Source: Planctomycetota bacterium (GTDB lineage: Bacteria; Planctomycetota; UBA11346). Taken from it: a stretch of DNA of 64,000 nt. Location: contig BJHQ01000001.1 of NCBI GenBank assembly GCA_014193115.1, positions 372,001 through 436,000 of the forward strand. Reading direction: 5' to 3'. Both the position numbers and the translations under genes were made by a program. The notes beneath the pieces were generated by a model. The model searched no databases. It saw only the letters and a list, made by a program, of their open reading frames with translations, and had not been told where the DNA came from. Shown piece by piece: positions 1 through 8,666 of this stretch. The first letter of the stretch is position 1. Each line of letters begins with the position of its first letter.

Positions 1-332
1 CGCTACGGAAAGGACGATGCAGGCAGGAATCATGCACGGTGCATAGGGGCTCGGCCGGGGATGGCAAATCCACGCTGCGGTCGACCGCACGGCGAGGACC
101 TGTTCGCACGGCGAGGACCGTTCCAGGTCGGTCTGGGGTCGCACGAAGCAGCCATGGCGCGCTTATCGGAGCGGCGATGCCCTCATCGCCGGCGCGGCGC
201 AGGTTCCGTTGGCAGCCTGGTCAGAACGCGGCCGCAGGTTTGGATTTTGAGCTGGTTCCGCTCCGCCTGGCAATTCCGGTGAGGTGGGCATCGCGGCCAC
301 GGTTCTGTGCGAGGCAATCCCGCGTGAGCTCG
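1..332. other. no gene recognised at left edge
   Basis: I see no supported gene here. Several reading frames are open, as expected at this GC content, but none resembles a known family. The stretch has a small direct repeat, GCACGGCGAGGACC, at about 86-99 and 105-118. It lies downstream of the GH3 gene and could hold its 3' untranslated end. Confidence 0.4.
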
Positions 333-2612
333 TCAGCGGACGGTCACCGTGGTCCACAGCCCGGCGGCGCCGGTGTCAGGCTGACCGCCGCCGACCCACA
401 CCGCGAAGGTTCCCGGCTCCACCTTTCGCCTGCCCTCATCATCGACGATGGCGAAGTATTCCTGGGCGATCTCCAGCGTCAGGGTCTTGCGCTGGCCAGC
501 GTCGAGGGGCACCCGCGCCGCCGCCACCAGCTGATGGCGGGGCACTGGCACGCTGGCGGCCTCGTCGCGCAGGTAGACCTGGACGACCTCGTCGCCGGCC
601 CGGCTGCCGGTGTTGCGCAGGGTCACCTTCACGGTCCGGTCGCCGTCTTTGCGCGTCTGCACACTTGCTGACTGATAGGCGAAAGTCGTGTACGACAGGC
701 CATGACCGAAGGGCCACAGCGCTTCGCCGGTGAAATAGCGGTAGGTCCGTCCCGGTGTCGCGGGATGGGTCGCGGTCGCGGGGCTGGCGGACATGCGGTA
801 ATCGGCGAACTCCGGCAGGTCGCTGGTGGCGCGATAGAACGTCACCGGCAACCGGCCGCCGGGATTGGCGTCGCCGAACAGCACGTCGGCGACGGCGGTG
901 CCGCCTTCTTCGCCGGGATACCAGGCGGTGAGCACGGCGTCGGCGTGCTCCGCCAGCCATGGGCAGGCGACCGCGCCGCCATTCATCAGCACGACCACCA
1001 GGCGCTTGCCCTTGGCCTTGATCGCCTGCAAAAGTTCCAGCTGGATCTGCGGCAATTCGATAGCGGTGCGGTCACCGGCGGCGTCCGACAGGCAGGCTTC
1101 GCCTTCTTCGCCTTCGATCCGCGGAGACAGGCCGACCACGGCGATGACGATGTCGGCCTGCTCGGCCGTCCAGACCGCGGCGGGGAAACCAGTCTTGGCC
1201 GGATGGAGCAGATCCGCTCCGCGGAAATGCTGGACCTGGCAGTCGGCGGCGACCGCGCCGGTCAGGCCCTCGAGCACCGTCACCATCCGCGGATTGAGCC
1301 CGTTGTAGTTGCCGAGCAGCACATCCACCGCATCGGCGTTGGGACCGACCACGACGATGCTGCGCAGGTTCTTGGCCAGCGGCAGCACGCCGTCGTTCTT
1401 GAGCAGCACGATCGAGGCCCGGGCGGCTTCGCGGGCCAGCTCGCGGTGGGCGGCGCTGTCGATCACCTTCGGATCGATCCGTGACCAACTGACGGTTCCG
1501 GGCGGATCGAACATCCCCAGGCGGAATCGCGCAGAGAACCCCCGGACGCAGGCGGTGTCGAGGTCGGCGTCGTCGCACAGCCCGCGCTCGATCGCCTGGC
1601 CGAGATGGCGGAACGGAGCGTCGTCTCCGAAGCCGCATTCCAGGTCGCAGCCATTGGTCAGGGCCAGCGCGCCGGAGGCCGCGGCATCGGCGGTCAGGTG
1701 GTGGTGCTTGTGGAAATCGTTGATCGCGCCGCAGTCGCTGACGACATAGCCAGTGAAGCCCCACTCGCCGCGCAGCACGTCGGTGAGCAGTGTCTGCGAG
1801 CCGCAGCACGGCTCGCCGTTGGTCCGGTTATAGGCGCCCATGATCGAGGCCACGCCGCAGTCCACCGCCATCTTGAAGGCCGGCAGATAGGTCAGGCGCA
1901 GGTCGCGGTCGTCGCACTGCGCATCGAACGTGTGGCGCTGGGCCTCGGGCCCGGAATGCACCGCGAAATGCTTGGCGGTGGCCACCAGCTTCAGGTGCTT
2001 CGGATCATCGCCTTGCAGCCCGGTGATGAACGCCACGCCCAACGTGCCGGTCAGCCACGGGCATTCGCCATAGGTCTCGTGGCCGCGGCCCCAGCGCGGA
2101 TCGCGGAAGATGTTGATGTTCGGCGTCCAGAAGGTCAGGCCCTGATAGATGCCGCGGCGATTGCTGGCGCTGAACAGCCGGTGCTTGGCCCGGGCCTCGT
2201 CGCTGATCGCCGTGGCGACGCGGTGGACCAGATCGGCGTCAAAGGTCGCCGCCAGGGCGATCGGCTGGGGGAAGACCGTGGCTCGGCCCGCCCGACCGAC
2301 GCCGTGCAGGCACTCGTTCCACCAGTTATAGGGATCGACGCCGAGCCGTTCGATCGCCGGCGCCTCGTTGAGCAACTGGGCGATCTTTTCTTCCCGGGAC
2401 ATGGCCGCGACCAGCAGCCTGGCCCGCTCCTCGGCGGGACGGCGATGGTCGAGCCATGGCCGCAGCGCGTGGGCTTCCGCTGGTGCTCTTGTTTTCCGCT
2501 GTGGTTTCGCTGCGGTATTCCGTGGCTTGGGCATGATGCCCGGTTTGGCCTTGGGCTTGGCCTGTTCCGAACGGGCGCTGCGTGAACTGGACGTGGCGGA
2601 CTTGGCGGGCAT
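333..2612 (-). CDS. glycoside hydrolase family 3 beta-glycosidase (beta-glucosidase or beta-xylosidase)
   Basis: Hydrolyses terminal beta-linked sugars from oligosaccharides by the retaining GH3 mechanism. The order is the GH3 N-terminal barrel, the GH3 C-terminal alpha/beta domain and a fibronectin III-like end. The nucleophile motif VVSDCGAI is visible; its Asp is about residue 293 from this start. The SDCGA form resembles GH3 enzymes of the xylosidase/glucosidase branch. The motif WGRGHETYGE and the acidic run EGEEGE in the C-terminal domain also fit. The frame is open up to an ATG at 2738, but that extension crosses a dispersed repeat at 2690-2713, so I prefer the ATG at 2612; the ATG at 2534 is also possible. 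No signal peptide is obvious, which suggests a cytoplasmic enzyme. Exact substrate is not determinable. Confidence 0.9.
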   Translation of the reverse strand: MPAKSATSSSRSARSEQAKPKAKPGIMPKPRNTAAKPQRKTRAPAEAHALRPWLDHRRPAEERARLLVAAMSREEKIAQLLNEAPAIERLGVDPYNWWNECLHGVGRAGRATVFPQPIALAATFDADLVHRVATAISDEARAKHRLFSASNRRGIYQGLTFWTPNINIFRDPRWGRGHETYGECPWLTGTLGVAFITGLQGDDPKHLKLVATAKHFAVHSGPEAQRHTFDAQCDDRDLRLTYLPAFKMAVDCGVASIMGAYNRTNGEPCCGSQTLLTDVLRGEWGFTGYVVSDCGAINDFHKHHHLTADAAASGALALTNGCDLECGFGDDAPFRHLGQAIERGLCDDADLDTACVRGFSARFRLGMFDPPGTVSWSRIDPKVIDSAAHRELAREAARASIVLLKNDGVLPLAKNLRSIVVVGPNADAVDVLLGNYNGLNPRMVTVLEGLTGAVAADCQVQHFRGADLLHPAKTGFPAAVWTAEQADIVIAVVGLSPRIEGEEGEACLSDAAGDRTAIELPQIQLELLQAIKAKGKRLVVVLMNGGAVACPWLAEHADAVLTAWYPGEEGGTAVADVLFGDANPGGRLPVTFYRATSDLPEFADYRMSASPATATHPATPGRTYRYFTGEALWPFGHGLSYTTFAYQSASVQTRKDGDRTVKVTLRNTGSRAGDEVVQVYLRDEAASVPVPRHQLVAAARVPLDAGQRKTLTLEIAQEYFAIVDDEGRRKVEPGTFAVWVGGGQPDTGAAGLWTTVTVR

Positions 2613-2689
2613 GGCACCAGCCAAGCCGGCGCTGATTGCCGTCAAGCCTGGCGAACCTGGAGAGGATGACGGGGCGGGCCGGGCATGCT

Positions 2690-2786
2690 GGGAGCGCCGA
2701 GCACCAGCTCGGCCGGGTGGCGCGGGCAAGGCCAGCACCCAGAACGCCGCAGCACCGAGCGCCGCAGCACGGAGCGCCGCACTCCG
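2690..2786. repeat. dispersed palindromic repeats, families R1 and R2
   Basis: An R1 copy at 2690-2713 is GGGAGCGC followed by a CCGAGC/GCTCGG hairpin. The same unit recurs at 38718 and 38769, and in degenerate form at 4599. An R2 copy at 2770-2786, CGGAGCGCCGCACTCCG, is the unit repeated seven times at 55754-56070. Both lie at the 5' end of the GH3 gene and probably mark non-coding DNA. Confidence 0.75.
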
Positions 2787-2869
2787 TTCTGCCTAACTGG
2801 AGTCGGCCTTAGTGCGCACGCAAGAATAACTTGAGCGCCTTACAAGGTATTTTCCAAGCCGGAAAGCCG

Positions 2870-3099
2870 GCGTCCCGTCGGGACGCCACGAGATGAGCCC
2901 GGGGTTTCAACCCCGGGTATCATAGCCCGTTCAGGACCCAGTCCCGTAGGGACGGATGAGTCCGGCCGACCGCTATTGGCGCTCCCTTGCGGGCTGAAGC
3001 CCGCAGAAAATTCAGCCGCCCCTACGGGGCTTCCTATGCGATTCATCCTACCCGGGGCTGAAGCCCCGGGCTGGTATCGTGTCGTCCCTACGGGACGCC
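2870..3099. repeat. composite multi-palindrome intergenic element R4, copy A
   Basis: About 230 bp bounded by palindromes of the form CGTCCC-N3-GGGACG at both ends. Inside are further perfect hairpins in order: CCCGGGG/CCCCGGG with a TTTCAA loop, TCCCGTAGGGA, GCGGGC-TGAA-GCCCGC, GCCCCTACGGGGC, and CCCGGGGC-TGAA-GCCCCGGG. A colinear copy lies at 62297-62530. Stems are kept between the two copies while loop bases differ. No coding potential is credible. Confidence 0.85.
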
Positions 3100-3239
3100 C
3101 ACGTTGAAAACTGCACAAGTTGATTTTGCGTGAGCCCTTAACCGAGCAGGCCGAGCAGGCCGAGCTGGCCAAGCCGGTCGAGCAAGCGCAGCTGCCCAGT
3201 GCGGTCTTGGCGCGGACCGCTGCCGCCCGACCATCCGTC

Positions 3240-4043
3240 ATGGCTCTCTCCGCGGATCTCGCCCTCGCCCTGGCTGCTGCGCAGGCCGGCGGCGCCGCCG
3301 CCCTCGCCCTGCAAGGGCACGTCGCCACCCGCACCAAAGCCGACGGTTCTCCGGTCTCCGCCGCCGATCTCGCCGCCGATGCCGCCATCCGCGCGGTGCT
3401 CACGGGGTCGCCCGACGATGCGATCCTCAGCGAGGAGATCGACGACGATCCGTCCCGGCTCGAGGCCCGGCGGCTGTGGATCATCGATCCCATCGATGGC
3501 ACTCGCGACTATTTGAACGGCAGCGGCGAATGGGCGGTGCAGGTGGCCTTGGCGGTGGACGGCGTGCTGGTCGCCTCGGTGGTGTCCATCCCCCGGGAAG
3601 GGCTGTCGATCGCCGGCTCGCCTGATGGAGGCGCGTGGATTGCTGACGCCAGCGGCACCCGCCGCCTGGAACCGGTGGCGGCGGCGGAACAGGTCCTGAT
3701 CACCTCGAAAAGCAGCCGCAATCGCGAACAGGTCGACCGCGTCCGCTCCGCCCTGCCCGAGTTCGGCTGGATGCCGGCGACCTCGGTCGGGGTCAAGGTC
3801 TGGCGCATGCTGCAAGGCCGCGCCGATCTGTTCGTCCACGCCCGGGCGATCCACGAATGGGATGTCGCAGCGCCGGCCGGGATCCTCGCCGCCGCCGGCG
3901 GCATCGCGACCGATCTGCGCGGCGGAACCCTGGCCTACAACACGCCCACCGCGTTGTGCCCGGGGCTGGTGTTCTCGCGCCGCTCAGACCATGCGGAGCT
4001 GGTCGCCCGGATGGAAGCCGCCGGCGTGGAGCTGATGGTGTGA
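3240..4043 (+). CDS. cysQ: inositol monophosphatase family phosphatase, CysQ-like 3'(2'),5'-bisphosphate nucleotidase
   Basis: Member of the Mg-dependent, Li-sensitive phosphatase family. CysQ members hydrolyse 3'-phosphoadenosine 5'-phosphate formed in sulfate assimilation and sulfotransfer; relatives act on inositol phosphates. Visible metal-binding motifs are ILSEEIDDD, WIIDPIDGTRDY and, near the C-terminus, HEWDVAAPAGILAAAGG. Length of 267 residues is normal. The frame is open upstream to 3120, but that stretch encodes an AEQAEQAEL-type repeat and adjoins element R4, so I start at the ATG at 3240. The stop overlaps the GTG of the next gene by four bases, implying translational coupling. 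Choice of CysQ over SuhB or HisN is by overall look and is not certain. Confidence 0.85.
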   Translation: MALSADLALALAAAQAGGAAALALQGHVATRTKADGSPVSAADLAADAAIRAVLTGSPDDAILSEEIDDDPSRLEARRLWIIDPIDGTRDYLNGSGEWAVQVALAVDGVLVASVVSIPREGLSIAGSPDGGAWIADASGTRRLEPVAAAEQVLITSKSSRNREQVDRVRSALPEFGWMPATSVGVKVWRMLQGRADLFVHARAIHEWDVAAPAGILAAAGGIATDLRGGTLAYNTPTALCPGLVFSRRSDHAELVARMEAAGVELMV

Positions 4044-4585
4044 ACTCTAGGACTGCCAGCGGCCGGCTGCTGTGGCCCAGTCTGTTGGTTGCCAGTCTGC
4101 TCCTGCCGCTGCTGGCCGGCTGCGCTGGTCGGCCAACAGCGGACGACCCGGTGACCATCGCCGCGTGGTGGATGGAGGACCGCGCCCGGGGCATCGCCCG
4201 GCGCAGCGACGAACTCCGTCTGCTGCCCCCGGATCCTGGTCTGGAACGGCTGGCGGGGTGGGTCGATGGCGACGTGCCCCAGCTCACCGCTCGGGCTCGC
4301 CGCTGGCCCCAGCTCACCGCCCTGTTCGCCACTGGCGAAATCGTCGCGGCGGATGGCCGGTTCTCCGGCCTGGTGGCGCCGCGTCCTGAGCCGAGCGGCT
4401 CCCTGCCCGCAGACGCCGCCGCGGTCGCTGATGCCGAGAACCACGACCGCCGGCTGCTCGACGCCCTCGCCCGCAGCCGCCTGGGCGTGGCCGAGCAGAT
4501 CGCCCGCTGGAACGCGGTGATCGCAGATATCCGGCGTAAACAGGACCTGGCGGCGGGTGCGACGACCTGGACGCCCGGGAACTAG
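4040..4585 (+). CDS. small lipoprotein of unknown function
   Basis: A GTG at 4040 overlaps the stop of the phosphatase gene (GTGA). The predicted 181-residue protein begins VNSRTASGRLLWPSLL and has a hydrophobic stretch ending in the lipobox LLAGC, so it should be lipidated and exported. The mature part is Ala/Arg/Leu rich with predicted helices, for example around ENHDRRLLDALARSRLG, and has no family I recognise. The overlap suggests co-translation with the upstream gene. That need not mean a shared pathway. Confidence 0.6.
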   Translation: MNSRTASGRLLWPSLLVASLLLPLLAGCAGRPTADDPVTIAAWWMEDRARGIARRSDELRLLPPDPGLERLAGWVDGDVPQLTARARRWPQLTALFATGEIVAADGRFSGLVAPRPEPSGSLPADAAAVADAENHDRRLLDALARSRLGVAEQIARWNAVIADIRRKQDLAAGATTWTPGN

Positions 4586-4598
4586 CTGGACTTTCCTA

Positions 4599-4621
4599 GG
4601 AGCGCCGGGCGCTAGTTCGGC
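4599..4621. repeat. degenerate copy of dispersed repeat R1
   Basis: The sequence AGGAGCGCCGGGCGCTAG followed by TTCGGC matches the R1 unit seen at 2690, 38718 and 38769 with a few substitutions. It sits in the 110-bp gap between convergent genes, where a hairpin could also act as a terminator. Confidence 0.55.
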
Positions 4622-4696
4622 CCGGACGCCTTCACTCATTGCTGGATTGTTTGTCGCGGTGCCAGCGCACGCAGTTCGCTCCCTCGGCCGAGCGAT

Positions 4697-7396
4697 TCAC
4701 GCTCCTGAGAGTCCCAGCGCGCCGATCAGCTGCTGGCGCAGCCGGTCGCCGGCTTCGGGCGTCAGCTTCGCGCCGTGCTGCTGGACATAGAACACGTCCA
4801 CCGCCACGTCGCCCATGGTGTTGATGCAGGCGTGGCCGATGGCGCAGCCGGCGTCGCTGATCGCCCGGCATAGTCGCGACAGCAGGCCGGGTTCGTCCTT
4901 GCAGTGGACATCGACCACCGACCAGTGGTCGCTCGACTGGTGCTCGATCTTCACCGCCGGATCGTCGAACCCCGAGTCCGCCGGCTTGCCGACCACAATG
5001 GTCCGCCGGCGGCGGTCGAGGAGCTCGCGGGCATCGAGTTCACTCCGGCTGACCGCCCGCAGGTCCCGGCGCAGGCGATCCCAGATCTCGGCCTCGCCCA
5101 GCCGTCCGGTGATGATGCTCGCCAGGCGGAAGCTGAACAGCGCGGCGCCGGGCTTGGTGAGCCAGATCCGGGCTTCGATCACGTCGAATCCGTGTCCCGA
5201 TAAACAGGCGGCGATGTCGGCGAACAGGCCGTGGCGGTTGGGAGCGGCGACCACCACCGAGATCCCGCGATCGCCAAGATTCCAGGCCAGGCCGAGGCCG
5301 TCCGCGGTGCATCCCGCGAGCACCGTGCGGTGGCGCAGGACCTCGTCGGGTCGGGCGAGGTGCAGGTAGGTGTGGGGCAGGTCGTTGAGGAAGGTGGCGG
5401 CAGCGGCCGGAGCGGTGCCGCCTTCGGTCAGGGCGCGCAGCAGCCGTTGGCGGTGGTCCTCGCTGCGCACGACGCCGTGTTCGAGCTGGTCGGCGGTGGC
5501 GCGATGCAGTTCGTGGAGGAGCTCCTCCTGCCAGCCGGTGAGGACCCCTTCGCCCACGGCGCGGGCATCGCACCAGGTCAGGCAATACAGCGCGTCGAGG
5601 CGTTCGCGGCTGCCGATGCGTTCGGCGAACGTTTTCAGGAAGGCCGGCTCGTGGAAATTGCGCATGCGGCTGGCGTCGGACAGCGCGACATGGCGATCGA
5701 CCAGGAAATAGACGAGATCTTCCGCCACCTGATCGAGGCCGAGGCGCTCGGCCACCGCCTGCACCATCAGCGCCCCGCGGGCGACGTGGCCGCGCCCCAT
5801 GTATTTTCCCATGTCGTGCAGGAGCAGCGCCAGGGTGAGCAGGTCCTTGCGCGCCACGCTGGGCAGGATCCGCCCCGGACCCGGCGCGACCTCGCCCTTG
5901 GCCATGGCGTCCAGGTTGCCGAGGGCGATCAGGCTGTGCTCATCCACGGTGTACTGGTGATAACTGTCGAACTGCATGTGGCAGGTCAGCACACCGAACT
6001 CCGGCAGCCAGGCGCCGAGCAGGCCGGCGTGGTGGAGGTCCTCCAGCGGAGGCCGGGTCCGGCCGAGGTCGCCGAGCATGGCGAGGAAGACCGCGGCGAT
6101 TCGCGGATCGCGGCGGGCGGCGTCATCGACCAGGTGCAGATGCGAGCGGATCTGGCGCTGCAATTCATAGCTGAAACGCCATTCGCGCTGCTGGCAGGCT
6201 CGGGCCGCCTGGAACAGGCGCAGCACCGGATCGGCCTGGGCGAAAAATCCCGAATGGCTGAGGTAGAGCTTGCCTTCGACCGCGGTGAAATCCTTGTCGA
6301 GGATTTTCCGCGACTTGATGATCAGGATGCGGCGGCCGAGCAGGCCCTTGGCCCGCAGCCGGCTGATCGCCAGGTCGAGGATCTGATGGACGTGGAGGGT
6401 GCGCGCATAGTGCGCTTTCATGAAATGTTCGACCGCGCGCAGCCGGCTGACATCGGCGTAGCCGAGCTGCTTCGCCACCAGGACCTGGTCGGCCAGCTGG
6501 AACACATCCTGTTTTCGGCCATGCTGGAAATGGAGCAGCGCGCGCAGGCGAAGCAGGTGGTCGTTGGTCGCTTCGATCCCGGCGAGGTCGTCGCGGGTGA
6601 TCGACTCGAGCTCAGCCAGGGCCGGCAGGTGGCGGGCGCCACAGGCGGCGAAGGCCATGACCCGGAGGAGCTGGACATCGCGCAGGCAGCCGGGGTTCGA
6701 CTTGAGGTTGGGCTCCATCAGGAAGATCGACTGGCCGGCCTGGGAGCGGCGGCGGCCGAGCTCGTCGAGCTTGAAGCGGAGGAACGCGGCCGCCCGGCGG
6801 GAACGGAAACGTTCGAGGATTTGCGTGACCTTCGCCGCCAGCACCGGTCCGGCGAGCAGCGGTCGCTGCTCGATCAGCGCGGTCGCGGTGACGAAATCCT
6901 CGTCGATGATCTTGGCCAGTTCCGAGCAGCCGCGCTGGCTGGCGCCGACCTGGAATTTCACGTCCCAGAGCAGGGTGTTGAGCTCGGCCCACATCGGTTC
7001 GAGCCAAGCGGGACGGCGGTCGTCAGCCAGCACCAGCAGATCCAGGTCGCTGTACGGACTCATCTCGCGCCGGCCGTAGCCGCCGAGGGCGATGATGCCG
7101 ACCTGCTCGGTCCAGCTGCCGTCTGGCGCTCCAGCTTTGGCCGCCGCACGCAAGGCGAGGGCGACCACCACCGCATCGGTCAGCGCGGTGATGCGCTCGG
7201 ACACATCCAGGCCGGTCAGCTCGCCGAGATGGGCCAGCTGATCGGCCTTGATCGCCGCCAACCCGGCGCTGCGCAGCTCGCGGATCCGGGCGATGAATTC
7301 GGGCCGGGGTAGAACGGCGGCGGAGGCCAGGGCGGCGACTAGACCCGGATCGGCCACGGCAGGGCTGGCGGCGGCTGGTTCGACGGCAGTGGTCAT
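4697..7396 (-). CDS. glnD: [protein-PII] uridylyltransferase / uridylyl-removing enzyme GlnD
   Basis: Bifunctional nitrogen sensor that uridylylates PII under nitrogen limitation and removes UMP when glutamine is high. Domain order is complete. The nucleotidyltransferase carries GGYGRREMSPYSDLDLLVL, followed by the GlnD-specific linker with EPNLKSNPGCLRDVQ. The HD domain shows TVDEHS and LLLHDMGK. Two C-terminal ACT domains start near ISVVVAAPNRHGLFADIA and VVDVHCKDEPGLLSRL. Length of 899 residues from the ATG at 7396 is usual for the family; the frame is open to 7474 but the extension is Arg-rich and unlike GlnD. No glnB or glnA is in this window, so its target genes lie elsewhere. Confidence 0.95.
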   Translation of the reverse strand: MTTAVEPAAASPAVADPGLVAALASAAVLPRPEFIARIRELRSAGLAAIKADQLAHLGELTGLDVSERITALTDAVVVALALRAAAKAGAPDGSWTEQVGIIALGGYGRREMSPYSDLDLLVLADDRRPAWLEPMWAELNTLLWDVKFQVGASQRGCSELAKIIDEDFVTATALIEQRPLLAGPVLAAKVTQILERFRSRRAAAFLRFKLDELGRRRSQAGQSIFLMEPNLKSNPGCLRDVQLLRVMAFAACGARHLPALAELESITRDDLAGIEATNDHLLRLRALLHFQHGRKQDVFQLADQVLVAKQLGYADVSRLRAVEHFMKAHYARTLHVHQILDLAISRLRAKGLLGRRILIIKSRKILDKDFTAVEGKLYLSHSGFFAQADPVLRLFQAARACQQREWRFSYELQRQIRSHLHLVDDAARRDPRIAAVFLAMLGDLGRTRPPLEDLHHAGLLGAWLPEFGVLTCHMQFDSYHQYTVDEHSLIALGNLDAMAKGEVAPGPGRILPSVARKDLLTLALLLHDMGKYMGRGHVARGALMVQAVAERLGLDQVAEDLVYFLVDRHVALSDASRMRNFHEPAFLKTFAERIGSRERLDALYCLTWCDARAVGEGVLTGWQEELLHELHRATADQLEHGVVRSEDHRQRLLRALTEGGTAPAAAATFLNDLPHTYLHLARPDEVLRHRTVLAGCTADGLGLAWNLGDRGISVVVAAPNRHGLFADIAACLSGHGFDVIEARIWLTKPGAALFSFRLASIITGRLGEAEIWDRLRRDLRAVSRSELDARELLDRRRRTIVVGKPADSGFDDPAVKIEHQSSDHWSVVDVHCKDEPGLLSRLCRAISDAGCAIGHACINTMGDVAVDVFYVQQHGAKLTPEAGDRLRQQLIGALGLSGA

Positions 7397-7493
7397 GGCG
7401 GCAGTGTCGGGTGGAAGACGCGGCCGATCCAGCCGATCACCGCGGCGGCGGCCAACCAGGTTATGCCGCACCATTCGTGCAGTGGGGAGCAGC

Positions 7494-7527
7494 GGGCTCA
7501 GCCCTTGCGGGGGCTCAGCCCTTGCGG
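7494..7527. repeat. 17-bp tandem duplication at 3' end of terC
   Basis: GGGCTCAGCCCTTGCGG occurs twice, head to tail, at 7494-7510 and 7511-7527. The second copy contains the terC stop and last codons. The first copy is therefore a spare stop region just downstream. Confidence 0.9.
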
Positions 7528-8576
7528 CGGAAACCCAAGGCGAAGATCAGGATCACCACCAGGCTCGACACCCAGCCTTCGATCTCGATCAGCGGTCGCA
7601 GGTGCAGGTTCCAGTCGCTGCGCGCCTTCTGGAACTCGCGGAAATCGTCAGCGTGGATCTCGGCCGCGACACCGGCGAGCGTGAGGTGGACCGGCAATCG
7701 GCTGTTCATCGCCGCTTCGACCTCGGCGATGAGCTTGGCCCGCTCCTCAGCGGGTTTGCTGTCGATGGCCGCGATCAGGGCGCTTTCTCCAGTGAAGTAA
7801 TGGGCCTCGGGCAGCGGGGCGGCGGCGGTGTTGATGGTGGCGACGTGATGAATCGACAGCCATGGAGGGCAGTGCTTGTCGACGGCTTCATGGTAGGCCT
7901 TGGCCGTGGGATAGGTCGTGCCTTCAGGAAAGACGTGACGCAGACCAGCGACGTCGCCGGGGAACTCGAAGAGCAGCTTGATGCCGATGAACAGCACCGC
8001 GGCGAAGGCGCAGGCTTCGAGCTTGGGGAACAGTTCAAGCAGCCTGACGAATCCCTGGGCGGCGAAGCGCATGACCAGGATGCCGGCCAGGGCGCCGACG
8101 ATCAGCACCCACAGCTTGTCGGTCAGGGCCACCGCCGCAGCGATGGAATCCACCGAAAAGACGATGTCGGTGAGTTCTACGGCGATCACCGTGCTCCAGA
8201 ACACCGACAGGCCGAAACGGCGCATCGGGGCCTTGGCGACGGCTTCTTCCTCCGCTTCCTCGTCGGCCTTCTTCAGGAAATGCGACGCGCCCAGCCACAC
8301 CAGATACAGACCGCCGAGGACTTTCAGATACCACTGCTGCATGATCCACACCGCCAATAGCAAGGCGATGATGCGGAAGACATAAGCCCCAATGATGCCG
8401 TAGCGCAGGGCCCGACCGCGCTGCTCGGGCGGCAGGTGCTTGACCAGCAAAGCGAGGACCACCGCGTTGTCGCAGGACAGTAGCCCTTCGAGGATCACCA
8501 GCACCAGGACGACGAACAGATCCTGGGGCCAGGTCTGGGCAATGTCATGCAGATGGAGGAAGGTGAGGAAGTCCAT
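7515..8576 (-). CDS. terC: TerC family integral membrane protein
   Basis: TerC proteins are multi-pass membrane proteins implicated in tellurite resistance and in metal (Mn) loading or export of exoenzymes. The conserved acidic membrane motifs are present: LEGLLSCDNAVVLALLV in the first helix and VELTDIVFSVDSIAAAVAL in the middle, plus about seven hydrophobic segments. Starting at the ATG at 8576 gives 353 residues. After the sixth helix there is a soluble stretch of about 120 residues (GDVAGLRHVFPEGTTYPTAK onward) before the last helix, which is longer than in simple TerC proteins. The gene lies just after cydB on the same strand, with a 90-bp gap. Its biochemical role here cannot be settled. 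Confidence 0.85.
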   Translation of the reverse strand: MDFLTFLHLHDIAQTWPQDLFVVLVLVILEGLLSCDNAVVLALLVKHLPPEQRGRALRYGIIGAYVFRIIALLLAVWIMQQWYLKVLGGLYLVWLGASHFLKKADEEAEEEAVAKAPMRRFGLSVFWSTVIAVELTDIVFSVDSIAAAVALTDKLWVLIVGALAGILVMRFAAQGFVRLLELFPKLEACAFAAVLFIGIKLLFEFPGDVAGLRHVFPEGTTYPTAKAYHEAVDKHCPPWLSIHHVATINTAAAPLPEAHYFTGESALIAAIDSKPAEERAKLIAEVEAAMNSRLPVHLTLAGVAAEIHADDFREFQKARSDWNLHLRPLIEIEGWVSSLVVILIFALGFRRKG

Positions 8577-8666
8577 GCGCGCTCCGTGGGGGGCGGCAGA
8601 TTTCCTGATGGCCGGGCGAGAGCAAGCGCGTCCGGGCGAAGCCGCGACGCGTCGCCTGGCCAAAGC

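Noticed and set aside
2613..2738. extended N-terminus of the GH3 enzyme
   Set aside because: The added codons cover dispersed repeat DNA and give low-complexity Ala/Pro/Ser sequence unlike the family.
5231..7312. 693-codon plus-strand frame opposite glnD
   Set aside because: Shadow of GlnD; no family-like motifs.
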